The notes under the pieces: generated by a model
The model's database searches: none
The model's input: only the letters and a program-made list of their open reading frames with translations
What the model was told of the DNA's origin: nothing
Part shown: positions 7,420-15,685 of the stretch, one piece after another
How the letters are laid out: each line of letters begins with the position of its first letter
How positions within the stretch are numbered: position 1 is the stretch's first letter
DNA from: a virus
Length of the DNA stretch: 51,928 nt
Direction: 5' to 3' (one strand)
IMG/VR virus record: IMGVR_UViG_3300031857_018470
Span: 1-51,928 of that record
Made by a program: the position numbers and the translations under genes

Positions 7420-7931
7420 TAGGCAGGAGTTTCTTCAGGAGTTTCTTCAGTTGGAGTTTCAGGGGATGGGGATTCTGGCGCTGGGCTTTCAGGAGCAGGT
7501 GCCTCAGCAGGTGCTTCTGATTTTTCTGGGGTTGGTCTTGCTCCATAAGATAAAATTCTAGCTATTGCTTCAATACAATTTTGTTCCTCATTTATATTCA
7601 ACAAATAATATTTTTTACCTTCTACTTTAGCAATCCAAGTTCTATCAGTATAAATTAAATAGAATACTTGATCATTAGCTAAAATAATACGAAATGTAGT
7701 AGGACGTGGAGCAACCCATTCAATGTCCTTTAAAAACAGTTCATATTGATCTGTTAGTAATTTTATTATAGTATCTTTAAGTGTAGGAAATTTAACTAGA
7801 ACAGGAAATCTTTCATTGTCTAATGAAATAGCGGAAGGACTGTCTATGTCAACCTCAGTTGATTTAGTTACATCTGAGTAAATAGATTTTACTAGATTTT
7901 TGATTTTATCTTTAAATTCGCTTTTAGTCAT
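7419..7931 (-). CDS. Tagged protein with proline/glutamate-rich C-terminal tail
   Basis: 170 residues. The N-terminus KSEFKDKIKNLVKSIYSD resembles the shared tag. The middle (about 40-130) is a small alpha/beta domain of unknown type. The last 35 residues are a low-complexity Pro/Glu/Ala tail made of repeats such as APESP and ETPTEETPEE, likely disordered or an exposed linker. It overlaps 7924-8322 by eight bases. Confidence 0.6.
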   Translation of the reverse strand: MTKSEFKDKIKNLVKSIYSDVTKSTEVDIDSPSAISLDNERFPVLVKFPTLKDTIIKLLTDQYELFLKDIEWVAPRPTTFRIILANDQVFYLIYTDRTWIAKVEGKKYYLLNINEEQNCIEAIARILSYGARPTPEKSEAPAEAPAPESPAPESPSPETPTEETPEETPA

Positions 7932-8322
7932 TGGATATAGATACTATATTTGAATAATCTTCCATAGTAAGAGTTTTACCTTGTTTAGATAACTCGATAA
8001 TATTTTCTGCTACTTTATGTAGATCCATATCAGTTTGAGCATCTTCCTTAGCAAATTCCATAATACGAATTAACAAAGGAATATCCAATGATGCGGTATC
8101 TATTGGATTTTCCTTTGCTGTGGGTTCCATTAAAGCTTTTTTAATGGCCTCTTTAATTCGGAGTTTGTTTTCTTTCATAGCTACAGATTCAGCTCTTTTA
8201 AAAGCTGCTCCGGTCATCACCTTTTCAGCATCGGCTCCATATTTTTCAACCCAAGAATCTTTATTTTTCTTGTATTGATCAAAAAATTGTTTTTGTAAGG
8301 CTAATACTCTTGGTGTTGGCAT
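7924..8322 (-). CDS. Hypothetical helical protein
   Basis: 132 residues, helical. A tag-like segment (LRIKEAIKKALMEP, about 54-67) lies inside the protein rather than at the end. It starts MPTPRVLALQKQFFDQYKKN and ends TMEDYSNIVSISND. No known family is recognised. The order next to 7419-7931 and the Hc1-like gene suggests a head-associated role. Confidence 0.5.
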   Translation of the reverse strand: MPTPRVLALQKQFFDQYKKNKDSWVEKYGADAEKVMTGAAFKRAESVAMKENKLRIKEAIKKALMEPTAKENPIDTASLDIPLLIRIMEFAKEDAQTDMDLHKVAENIIELSKQGKTLTMEDYSNIVSISND

Positions 8323-8496
8323 TTATTTTGCTTTTGCTTCGGCAACTGAGGCTTTGTTGTAAGCAGATATGAGTTTTTTCAACTCACTTAGTGCTTTACG
8401 TGCTCTTGCTTTTGCTGCTTTAGATTTGTCTTCGTGGTTTTCTTTCGCTGTTTCATACAACCCACTAATTTGTTCAAATAGTTCTTGAGTGTTCAT
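8323..8496 (-). CDS. Histone H1-like (Hc1-type) small basic protein
   Basis: 57 residues, lysine- and alanine-rich, all helix. The segment HEDKSKAAKARARKALSELK followed by KLISAYNKASVAEAK matches from memory the core of bacterial Hc1-type histone H1-like proteins. These are common in Bacteroidota and Chlamydia, with an N-KAA-x-RARKAL-x-x-L-K-K-L pattern. Such proteins bind DNA and help condense it. Start at 8496; stop one base from the ATG of the next gene. A role in genome packing or control of host DNA is inferred. Confidence 0.65.
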   Translation of the reverse strand: MNTQELFEQISGLYETAKENHEDKSKAAKARARKALSELKKLISAYNKASVAEAKAK

Positions 8497-8529
8497 AAAT
8501 ATTTAGTTTTTGATTAATTTTATTTTTGA

Positions 8530-9045
8530 TTAATATTCTTCACTAGCGGCATCAAATCCATCTCTATATCCTTCTTGATATCCAGTATCGTATCCACGAG
8601 TGAAATCTGCGCTTTCGTATTCCATTTCTTCTAAATTCTCAGCAACTGCTTGCTGCCCTACTACTTGTGTTCTAACAAGCATGGTAATAGTATTACCAAT
8701 TTGATTTACTAATTTTTCATCACCTAATGCTTTGGCATTAGCTAATGCTTTACTTAAAGAATCCTGGATTGCTTTAACTTTAGGATCAATATCAATTTCA
8801 TCGGTTGAAGTTGGTGCTAAAGTATCTTCAGCAGGAACCTCAGCGCTCATATCCACATCTACTACATCTTCTTGAGGAGCTACATCTGCTTCTTTTTTCT
8901 TTTTCTTGGCTTCACCTAATGTAGATTGTACTAATTCTTTAATTTTATTTCTAAGTTCAGACTCAGTTAAATTTTGAGAATTTAAACTTTCAGTAATAAT
9001 TTTACCAAAAGCCAATTTTTGCATGTGTTTAAATTGGTCGTTCAT
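8530..9045 (-). CDS. Acidic helical protein with two tag-like segments
   Basis: 171 residues. Two tag-like helices follow each other: QFKHMQKLAFGKIITESL and SELRNKIKELVQSTLGEA. Lysine-rich and then acidic linkers follow (about 44-85), then a helical domain, and a Tyr/Gly-rich C-terminus (RGYDTGYQEGYRDGFDAA). It may be an internal head or scaffold protein. TATTTATAA lies 14 bases upstream of the start. Confidence 0.55.
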   Translation of the reverse strand: MNDQFKHMQKLAFGKIITESLNSQNLTESELRNKIKELVQSTLGEAKKKKKEADVAPQEDVVDVDMSAEVPAEDTLAPTSTDEIDIDPKVKAIQDSLSKALANAKALGDEKLVNQIGNTITMLVRTQVVGQQAVAENLEEMEYESADFTRGYDTGYQEGYRDGFDAASEEY

Positions 9046-9059
9046 TTAAGTATATTTTG

Positions 9060-9068
9060 TTATAAATA
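9060..9068 (-). promoter_or_regulatory. Late-promoter-like motif TATTTATAA
   Basis: Sense CCATATTTATAAC, with the 9-base core ending 14 bases before the start at 9045. It lies in a 31-base gap after the gene at 9077-9649. The opposite strand reads TTATAAATA. Confidence 0.35.
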
Positions 9069-9076
9069 TGGAATAC

Positions 9077-9649
9077 TTATTGTTTCTTTAAACTTTGTAA
9101 ATATTTTATGGTTTCTTCTTTATTTTCTAATAATTTCTTTTTAGAAGAACCAACCCACTTTTCAATGTCACCTGCCTCTGTAATGAAAGACTCATTAGAG
9201 CCATTAATCATTTCATCTATCCATGTACTATAATCAACTATTAAACTATCTAGATCTGAGTTGATTATGTTTTTCTCATATTCTTCCCATAAACCTAGTT
9301 TACGAATATCTGTTTCAAAGTCAACCTGGCAATTAAAACAGCGCTTATATTGTATATAAAATAATTTGTCGTGCTTATTTTTCATTAAATTAGAGCAACA
9401 AGGGCAAAATAATGGTAAAGTTACCTCTTGTTTTGCTTTATCTAATTTAGTTATATTTTGTTTTATACCATTTTTAATAGTCCATTGTCTTCCATCTTCA
9501 TCCCATACATCTCCTTCCTCATGAAATTGTTGCTTTTTACTATAACCTACACCACCAACAGTTCTTTCACTTTGCTTACCTGTCATCAGGTTGCGAAGGC
9601 GTTGAACGTCAGCTGATTTGAAATCTTTTTTTAAAACGTTATCGGACAT
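9077..9649 (-). CDS. Zinc-ribbon phage protein, conserved hypothetical
   Basis: 190 residues. A zinc ribbon spans about 92-118: FCPCCSNLM and KRCFNCQVDF (C-x2-C ... C-x2-C). The N-terminal third includes ADVQRLRNLMTGK and a conserved VGGVGYSKK-type segment, which I recall in T4-like cyanophage hypothetical proteins. The role is unknown. It overlaps the next gene by 11 bases. Confidence 0.6.
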   Translation of the reverse strand: MSDNVLKKDFKSADVQRLRNLMTGKQSERTVGGVGYSKKQQFHEEGDVWDEDGRQWTIKNGIKQNITKLDKAKQEVTLPLFCPCCSNLMKNKHDKLFYIQYKRCFNCQVDFETDIRKLGLWEEYEKNIINSDLDSLIVDYSTWIDEMINGSNESFITEAGDIEKWVGSSKKKLLENKEETIKYLQSLKKQ

Positions 9650-10283
9650 TCTTTAATATTTTATTTAATTTTTCTCTTAATATACTATGCTCTTCTAATG
9701 ATTTTTGTCTTTCTAAATTATAATCTTTAGTTGGAGATAACTTAGCATTATTTAATATTTTAATAAGAATTGATTGATCTTTAGGTTCAAACTTTAAAGT
9801 TTTATCATCAACTTTAGTTGGATTTAAACTAGACTTAACTGCTTTTTCACCACTTGTTATAGCATAATATTTTTTAACTAAATCTAAATTATACCTAGAT
9901 CTTTCTGGGAAGAAAAATTCGATGGTGCCTGCGGCATCTTTTTTAGAGGCAGGTGTACCTTTAGCAAATCCACCAACTTCTTGAGCAATTTTTCTATATA
10001 ATTCTTTACCATTTTGTTTATATATTTCTCTGTTGGTTTGATAATTAGACCTACGATTTGGTTGATCTCCAAAAACACGTTTTTCAAGATCAGCTAACCC
10101 ACCAGATTTAGATACAAATGTACCACCTAAATTAGCAGGGTCATTTATAATATCTAATAATTGATCAGCGTTATATTTGTCTGATGTGAGGAGTAATTCA
10201 GTTTTGGCTTTTAATTTTTTTAAGCCACTTTCCTCTTCACCACCCTCTTCTTGTTCTCTTAATCTATATTTAAAGTTACTCAT
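9639..10283 (-). CDS. Tagged hypothetical protein
   Basis: 214 residues from ATG at 10283; the longer reading starts inside the HAD gene and is rejected because of the ATGA overlap here. The start MSNFKYRLREQEEGGEEE resembles the shared tag. The body is basic with no recognised motif, and the end is a Lys/Leu-rich helix (SILREKLNKILKNVR). The function is unknown. Confidence 0.6.
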   Translation of the reverse strand: MSNFKYRLREQEEGGEEESGLKKLKAKTELLLTSDKYNADQLLDIINDPANLGGTFVSKSGGLADLEKRVFGDQPNRRSNYQTNREIYKQNGKELYRKIAQEVGGFAKGTPASKKDAAGTIEFFFPERSRYNLDLVKKYYAITSGEKAVKSSLNPTKVDDKTLKFEPKDQSILIKILNNAKLSPTKDYNLERQKSLEEHSILREKLNKILKNVR

Positions 10284-10813
10284 AGTCCTAATGCTTTTAA
10301 GTCGTTTATAGTTTGTGATGTTGAAGTAAATAAAATACCTATACCTCCGGCGGCATTCCACTCATTAATAGTATCTTCACGGTCGTCAATAAGTATTTTA
10401 TTTTTACCGGAATAATCCTTTTTATTGCTCCTTTTTGCTAAAACTAATTTAGTTCCAGGTAAATTTTCCTGAGCCCATAATTTTTTACCATAACGAGATG
10501 AATAATCTTGTGAGGGTGCTGAAAGTAGTATTGGTTTATATTTTTGAATATAACTCCATAATGCTTTACCTTCTGGCATCCAAGGTATTTTTGCCCAAAA
10601 TTGAGCTCCTACTTGTGTAATAAGGTCCCAAAATTTATTAGTACCATATTTAGTCTCATAAGCTTTAGGGCTCATACCTCCAAATTCTTGAAATCGCTTA
10701 TCAAAGTCAGCTATTACACCATCCATATCACAATAAAGTGTATATTGTGAAGCGACAGCGGATTGCTCTTCCTCTTTTAATTGTTTATATATATCTGTTA
10801 ATTTATAACGCAT
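10280..10813 (-). CDS. HAD-superfamily phosphatase (5'-nucleotidase-like) with N-terminal tag
   Basis: 177 residues. After a tag-like start (KLTDIYKQLKEEE) comes HAD motif I YCDMDGV (D29, D31). Motif II is at LLSAP (S98), Lys is supplied by the AKRSNKKD segment, and motif IV is LIDDRED (D143, D144). This layout is closest to the small deoxyribonucleotidase (NT5C-like) group, which removes 5' phosphates from nucleotides. It may help redirect nucleotides for phage DNA. It overlaps 9639-10283 by four bases and 10803-12986 by 11. Confidence 0.75.
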   Translation of the reverse strand: MRYKLTDIYKQLKEEEQSAVASQYTLYCDMDGVIADFDKRFQEFGGMSPKAYETKYGTNKFWDLITQVGAQFWAKIPWMPEGKALWSYIQKYKPILLSAPSQDYSSRYGKKLWAQENLPGTKLVLAKRSNKKDYSGKNKILIDDREDTINEWNAAGGIGILFTSTSQTINDLKALGL

Positions 10814-12986
10814 TCTTAATTGAATCCTCCCAATTTCTAAAAATTATATTACCATTCAAATAAGCCTCTTTTTCCAACTCTAATAAATCACCATCCTCAT
10901 TAGTGTTAGTAGTATTAACATTTCCTAATCTACCCTCATTATCTTGAATACGATGAATCATTTCATGAGAGTAAGAACGTAATACATCTTTAGGGTGTCT
11001 ATTTAATGTATATAAGGTAATTGAACAATTAGTTGGATCATAATAAGCAGTTCTACCTAATATGTTTTCAGCGTTTTTAGAATCGTTATCTATAATTCTT
11101 AACTTAGGTAATGGTTTAATATTTAAACCCTGGTTAAGCATATACCTGGTTAATGAAACTAAAGCACTTTTAAAATCAGTAAGTTGTGAATGCATACACC
11201 CACAATCTTCATTAAGTTCAATTTTAGGGTCAGCAGTATAAAAATCCTTTTTACGCATTATAGTTTTAGCTATAATTTTATCAGTTAAATTAACTAATGG
11301 AATATTAATATTAGTTCTATTATCTGTTGCTACTACTTCTTTATATTTTGTAAGAAAATCTTCTAATTGATCTTTTTTACGAGCTAAACGCTTAAAAAAT
11401 CCAATAAGTTCAGCTGTTGATATAGGTTTAATATTTCTTGGGTCATTTAATCTGTCAAAAAAGTGATTAGAGAAATCAATATCTAATGGAGCTAATTCTC
11501 TATCAGCATAGTCTTCAACAGATTGTAATGATGATTGAGACATTTCATCAACAGTTGTTGAAAGAACTTGCTTATACTTTTCAGATGATATTCCGTCTGG
11601 GAGGAATGGAGTTATATCTTCATTATTTTTTAGTGCTTTTCTTAAATCAGTAGCGCTTAAATTTCCAGCAGCCTCATTATAGTTTTTAATAGTTACATTT
11701 TGAGGAACTCCCCCAAATCTTCCAAAATCTTCTTCTTTACCAAATACTGCTATATATTGTTGATTAGGATTATTTCTAAATAATTCATAAGCTGCGGCTA
11801 CAGGGCTTTGTGAAGGTACAGGTAAAGATGAATCATTTGATAATAATACCTTAACATTTGAGGGAAGTTTAACTAATTTAAAAATATTTAAACTATCTTC
11901 AGCACTTATAGGCATTTGATCTATAAGTTTTTCTCTATCTTTTTTAGTAGTACCACTAGGTTCAGTTTTTGGTGATACTAAAACAATTACTTCATCAGCA
12001 TCGGCTGCGGCTGCTTTAATCCTAGCTATGTGATCTTTATGAGGTGGTTTAAATTTACCTGGGAAGACAGCTATTGTTTTAGCAGACTCATCTTCTAAAA
12101 GAAATGGTTTTATTAATTCCATCACTAAAGAATTATGTTTTTCTTCTAAAGATGCTACTGTGTCTATAGCTTGTTGTTTTTTATCACCTTTTTCAGTACC
12201 TACTTCGGCATCTCCTATTCGTATGTTTTTCTTAAACATTCCTTTAAGACGATCTATTGATCTTCTATTTTTAAATTTCTTAACTTTAGATATGATAGTA
12301 TCGAATTTATCATTTTCAATATCAACACCTAAATATTTGATTATGGTTTTAATATCATCAAAACTATTTGATTTCCATATTTCTCTACCTTCATTTTTTC
12401 CTACAGGAACAATTCTTAAAGATAATGATGATGGATTTAAATTAAAATCATATTCTTCTCCTTCGCCCGGTTTTTCAATATTACTTATACTTAATTCTTT
12501 AAATAAATTTTCTATTTCTTTTTCGTTTAATTCTGTGAAAACAGCTTTAGTTAAACCTATAGCTAATACTTGTTCTTGAGCAGGTAAATCTAACATTTTA
12601 TATGTAAATTTACCTTCTTCTTTAGATACAGTTACAATATTATCTATTTGAACATATTCTCCTTCTTTACCTGCTATAGGATATAAAGTAGAAACTATAT
12701 TTCCATGTATAAAATATTTTTTATTCTTTTTAGGAATAACGGGTATTTGAGAAATTTGTTCTAAAGAACTGGCTAATTTTTGTTTAAGATCTTTTTTATC
12801 ACCTTCGGGAAATGAAACTACAATATCAATATCTCCAAAAATGTTTTTTTCGGGTCTAGAACGAACACCTGTAATACTATATGATGTATCTAATCCTAAT
12901 GGTTTTAGGACATTATCTCTATAGTCACGAATTGTGGCTTTTAAATTTTCTTTATTTATGCGTGATCCGCCGGCTGCTCCGCTCAT
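10803..12986 (-). CDS. Fusion: Pol-beta nucleotidyltransferase, NMN-adenylyltransferase-like domain, HEXXH zinc peptidase
   Basis: 727 residues in three units. First, about 30-130: a nucleotidyltransferase core with F-GDIDIVV (D52, D54). Second, about 303-470: a cytidylyltransferase/NMNAT-like Rossmann domain with FPGKFKPPHKDH (308-319) and LSATDLR (443-449), the H-x-x-H-like and ATP-binding motifs. Third, about 590-727: a zincin with HEMIH (674-678) and a likely third ligand in LELEKEAY (E706). Just before the second unit is MELIKPFLLEDE (289-300), which looks like the N-terminal tag of neighbouring proteins, now internal. Substrates are unknown. Confidence 0.7.
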   Translation of the reverse strand: MSGAAGGSRINKENLKATIRDYRDNVLKPLGLDTSYSITGVRSRPEKNIFGDIDIVVSFPEGDKKDLKQKLASSLEQISQIPVIPKKNKKYFIHGNIVSTLYPIAGKEGEYVQIDNIVTVSKEEGKFTYKMLDLPAQEQVLAIGLTKAVFTELNEKEIENLFKELSISNIEKPGEGEEYDFNLNPSSLSLRIVPVGKNEGREIWKSNSFDDIKTIIKYLGVDIENDKFDTIISKVKKFKNRRSIDRLKGMFKKNIRIGDAEVGTEKGDKKQQAIDTVASLEEKHNSLVMELIKPFLLEDESAKTIAVFPGKFKPPHKDHIARIKAAAADADEVIVLVSPKTEPSGTTKKDREKLIDQMPISAEDSLNIFKLVKLPSNVKVLLSNDSSLPVPSQSPVAAAYELFRNNPNQQYIAVFGKEEDFGRFGGVPQNVTIKNYNEAAGNLSATDLRKALKNNEDITPFLPDGISSEKYKQVLSTTVDEMSQSSLQSVEDYADRELAPLDIDFSNHFFDRLNDPRNIKPISTAELIGFFKRLARKKDQLEDFLTKYKEVVATDNRTNINIPLVNLTDKIIAKTIMRKKDFYTADPKIELNEDCGCMHSQLTDFKSALVSLTRYMLNQGLNIKPLPKLRIIDNDSKNAENILGRTAYYDPTNCSITLYTLNRHPKDVLRSYSHEMIHRIQDNEGRLGNVNTTNTNEDGDLLELEKEAYLNGNIIFRNWEDSIKNAL

Positions 12987-12987
12987 A

Positions 12988-13902
12988 TTAGATATTATCT
13001 GGTATGTATGCTCCTGCTCTCCTTAGAGCTTCTTTAAACATAGTTAATGTTTTTTCTTGGTCTTCAGGTTTAAGATTAGTTTTAATATAATTCACTAATT
13101 TATTATAGTTATTAATTATATCTAAAGTTAGTGGTTGTTTAGGTTTATATTCTTGATTTAATACTTCTAATGCTTCTTTAGGTTTATCAGCAATTGTTTC
13201 TCCAGTATTTTTACGTATAAATCCTCTACCGCTTTTAAAAGTATAACCTAAAGCAGCAAACATAGCTAACATTAATTGTCCTCTATGTAAACCTTTAATT
13301 TGGGGATTATCTTCAGGTAATTCAGAATTAAACCTAAATTTTAACCAATCCATATCACCAATATCTATATCTAATTGAGCTCTAGATTCTAATTTTTTAC
13401 CAGCGGTGTCATATTGAGGATACGAAAAATGAATTGATCCTGCGCCAGAAGCTTTGTCACTAGTGTGTAGATCTGTGGAACTTGAATTTATTTTATTAAC
13501 AATTAATTGAATTAATGATTTTAATTGAATTTGATCGTCTGCTGCTGAGCGCGCTGCTTTTTTATTTTTAGCATATAAAATATCATATTCATCTTGACTA
13601 ATACCCCAACCTTCAGTATCAGCTTGTCCGTTTTTAAAGAAATATTCAGCTGAGTAAGCTACATCTACATCACCGGATTGAGGTTTATTGCCTGTTGAGC
13701 CTAACCAATTACTTTTATCATTTAATGAATTAAATGTAGATTTTTTATTTGGAAAAATTTTACCTAAATCATCCACAAATTTTTTAATTGTTGGAGTTAT
13801 ATTAGCTAATAATATGTTTTCAGTATCGTATTCAGTGTTTTTAAATACATTACCTCCTTCATTAACAAATACTTCTCTTAAGAGTTTTACTAAAGAAATC
13901 AT
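12988..13902 (-). CDS. Pol-beta-superfamily nucleotidyltransferase with N-terminal tag
   Basis: 304 residues. The tag-like start is MISLVKLLREVFVNEGGN. The nucleotidyltransferase signature is GST (68-70) followed by GDVDVA (D78, D80), with a third acid in the RAQLDIDIGD segment (D178/D180). Such enzymes transfer NMPs to RNA, protein or small molecules; the target cannot be read from the sequence. It is the second nucleotidyltransferase in a row, one base from the three-domain fusion gene. TATTTATGA lies 12 bases upstream. Confidence 0.7.
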   Translation of the reverse strand: MISLVKLLREVFVNEGGNVFKNTEYDTENILLANITPTIKKFVDDLGKIFPNKKSTFNSLNDKSNWLGSTGNKPQSGDVDVAYSAEYFFKNGQADTEGWGISQDEYDILYAKNKKAARSAADDQIQLKSLIQLIVNKINSSSTDLHTSDKASGAGSIHFSYPQYDTAGKKLESRAQLDIDIGDMDWLKFRFNSELPEDNPQIKGLHRGQLMLAMFAALGYTFKSGRGFIRKNTGETIADKPKEALEVLNQEYKPKQPLTLDIINNYNKLVNYIKTNLKPEDQEKTLTMFKEALRRAGAYIPDNI

Positions 13903-13914
13903 TAAATATTTTTA

Positions 13915-13923
13915 TCATAAATA
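13915..13923 (-). promoter_or_regulatory. Late-promoter-like motif TATTTATGA
   Basis: Sense TATTTATGA, 12 bases before the start at 13902, in the 23-base gap after 13926-14720. The opposite strand reads TCATAAATA. Confidence 0.35.
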
Positions 13924-13925
13924 TG

Positions 13926-14720
13926 TTAAATATTTGAAGTAATTTGTATTTCTGTAGGGAAATGCTCTGCTGTTGGTTTAGGGTCTGGGTGTTCTAATTT
14001 ATATAATTCATGAATATATTGGAAAATTTTAAGATTTTCTTCAATTGATTTTGTTGGTTCGTGGATTTCCCAACCCTTACCTTGCATTTTTCCACCTTTT
14101 TTATCTTCTCCACGTTTTGATGATTTTAACCAAAGAATTCCTATACGATTTATTTTTTCTTCATATAATTCATTCCATGCTTGAGCATACGCTGATAATT
14201 GAAAATCTTGGCTAGCATGTAAAGAATTTGAAGTTTTTATATCTAATAACCATTTTTCATTATTTATTTCTAAAACTAAATCACAGGTACCAGCGTATGT
14301 ATATATATCTGAGAATAGATGGATTTCACTTTCTATTAATGTTGGTTTATGAGTAATCCAAAAATCATGAAATTTTAAAATCATTTTCCAAACATCTAAT
14401 GAGTATTTTGAATATCCTTCATCATTTATTAATTGAATTTTTTCTCCTTGAAGATATCTTTCAATAGCATCGTGAACTTGTGTACCCTCATCAGCTGCTT
14501 TTCTAGCTATAATATCCGCATTATGGCCTACATCTTTTAACCAATTTTCAAAAAATTTGCCTTTAGGCATATATTGTAAAATACTAGTTACAGATGGATA
14601 ATATTTTCCATTTCTATAATAATATCTGTTATCTAATATATTTACTCTTTTTGATTCAGTATCTATTTCAACTAAACGTTTAATACTTTTTTTATGAACA
14701 TTTACGTTTTTTTCTATCAT
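13926..14720 (-). CDS. RecB/Cas4-type PD-(D/E)XK exonuclease
   Basis: 264 residues. The PD-(D/E)XK layout of the RecB/Cas4 group is clear: H83 in QVHDAIE, E131 in LIESEIHLF, D147 in GTCDLVL, D160-I-K162 in LLDIKTS, and the QLSAYAQAW segment (174-182). Members degrade or trim DNA ends. The gene overlaps the upstream primase by ATGA, so the two are made together, which fits a DNA-replication or recombination role. It carries no LIRE-type tag. Confidence 0.75.
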   Translation of the reverse strand: MIEKNVNVHKKSIKRLVEIDTESKRVNILDNRYYYRNGKYYPSVTSILQYMPKGKFFENWLKDVGHNADIIARKAADEGTQVHDAIERYLQGEKIQLINDEGYSKYSLDVWKMILKFHDFWITHKPTLIESEIHLFSDIYTYAGTCDLVLEINNEKWLLDIKTSNSLHASQDFQLSAYAQAWNELYEEKINRIGILWLKSSKRGEDKKGGKMQGKGWEIHEPTKSIEENLKIFQYIHELYKLEHPDPKPTAEHFPTEIQITSNI

Positions 14721-15649
14721 ATTATTTGGAGTTTTTTCTCGAGTAGATTCGAGAATGTTAAAGGCAAGGTGTTTTGAACAAGACCCGTGAATTTTTCAAA
14801 TCCCATATCACTTGGATCTTTATCGTCAATGTCTACTAAATAAACCTCTTTACCTTCATTCATTAATGTTTCACAGAAATTCAATGCTTGTTTAATAGCA
14901 TCTTTATCTAATGCAATATATATTTTTTGGACAGTTGAATTAATAAGTTTTTTCATGAGACTTTTCTGGATGGTTTTACCTAATAATGGGATTGAATTAC
15001 GTTTAATAGCAATTGCATCAAACATACCTTCACATAAAATAATTGGCACATTCCAGTTAATAAAGTGCTCTAAACCAATGATATCTCTAGTTACGTCAGG
15101 ATTTTTATATTTAATAGGTGAGTTTTTATCAAAGTTTCTCGCCGTGAAATAATTTAAACTTCCATTCATATCATATGAAGGAATTATTATCATATTAGCA
15201 AACTTACCAAACTCACAATATCCTATATTATATTTAATTATATCTTCTTTAGTTATACCTCTATTTTTTAAATAATTTAAAGCATGTTTAGCAGTTAAAC
15301 TATTAATAGGTGGGTTAACAAGTGAAATAAACTCTTTAGGTAATATTGCTTTCTTGTTATCAACAATTTCAATATGCTTAGCATCTGTTTTTATAAGCAG
15401 TTTTAACTGGCTTATCTTGTCAGAATCAGCATCAATTTTCTTAAATAAAGAAGTTAATTTTTTACCCTTAAAACCACAAACCCAACATTGATATGACTGG
15501 AAATGAGGTGATGATTCCTCTAAATTAATTTCTAGTTTTAATTTATGATGTTTGCATTCTGGGCAATGATATGCTCTGTTACCTTTAGATGTGGATTTAC
15601 CTTTACCTAAGACAGAATCCATTAAGAATACTAAAGCATTATTAGTCAT
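14717..15649 (-). CDS. DNA primase (CHC2-type zinc finger plus TOPRIM)
   Basis: 310 residues. The N-terminal zinc finger has HCPEC (C29, C32) and YQCWVCGF (C55, C58), as in DnaG-type primases. A TOPRIM domain follows at about 200-270, with ILCEGMFDA (catalytic Glu) and IYIALDKDA (DxD). It makes RNA primers for DNA synthesis. T4-like phages carry such primases (gp61); the match here is to the general family. Its own promoter (15656-15684) sets it apart from the structural operon upstream. Confidence 0.8.
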   Translation of the reverse strand: MTNNALVFLMDSVLGKGKSTSKGNRAYHCPECKHHKLKLEINLEESSPHFQSYQCWVCGFKGKKLTSLFKKIDADSDKISQLKLLIKTDAKHIEIVDNKKAILPKEFISLVNPPINSLTAKHALNYLKNRGITKEDIIKYNIGYCEFGKFANMIIIPSYDMNGSLNYFTARNFDKNSPIKYKNPDVTRDIIGLEHFINWNVPIILCEGMFDAIAIKRNSIPLLGKTIQKSLMKKLINSTVQKIYIALDKDAIKQALNFCETLMNEGKEVYLVDIDDKDPSDMGFEKFTGLVQNTLPLTFSNLLEKKLQII

Positions 15650-15655
15650 AACTAA

Positions 15656-15684
15656 ATTATACGAAAAAATTTTGAGTAAGCCAA
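15656..15684 (-). promoter_or_regulatory. Promoter, TTGGC-N18-TATAAT
   Basis: Sense TTGGC, 18 bases, TATAATTTAG, beginning one base after the TAG stop of the GIY-YIG gene and followed by the primase start at 15649. Same architecture as the accessory-region promoters. Confidence 0.6.
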
Positions 15685-15685
15685 A

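Noticed and set aside
8493-8501. TATTTATGA motif at the start of the Hc1-like gene
   Set aside because: It overlaps the ATG itself and cannot be a normal promoter for this gene.
9884-10087. Second minus-frame ORF inside 9639-10283
   Set aside because: Composition fits an out-of-frame shadow and it has no start context.
12160-12579. Plus-strand ORF opposite the three-domain fusion
   Set aside because: Phe/Ser/Leu-rich antisense reading of a well-supported gene.
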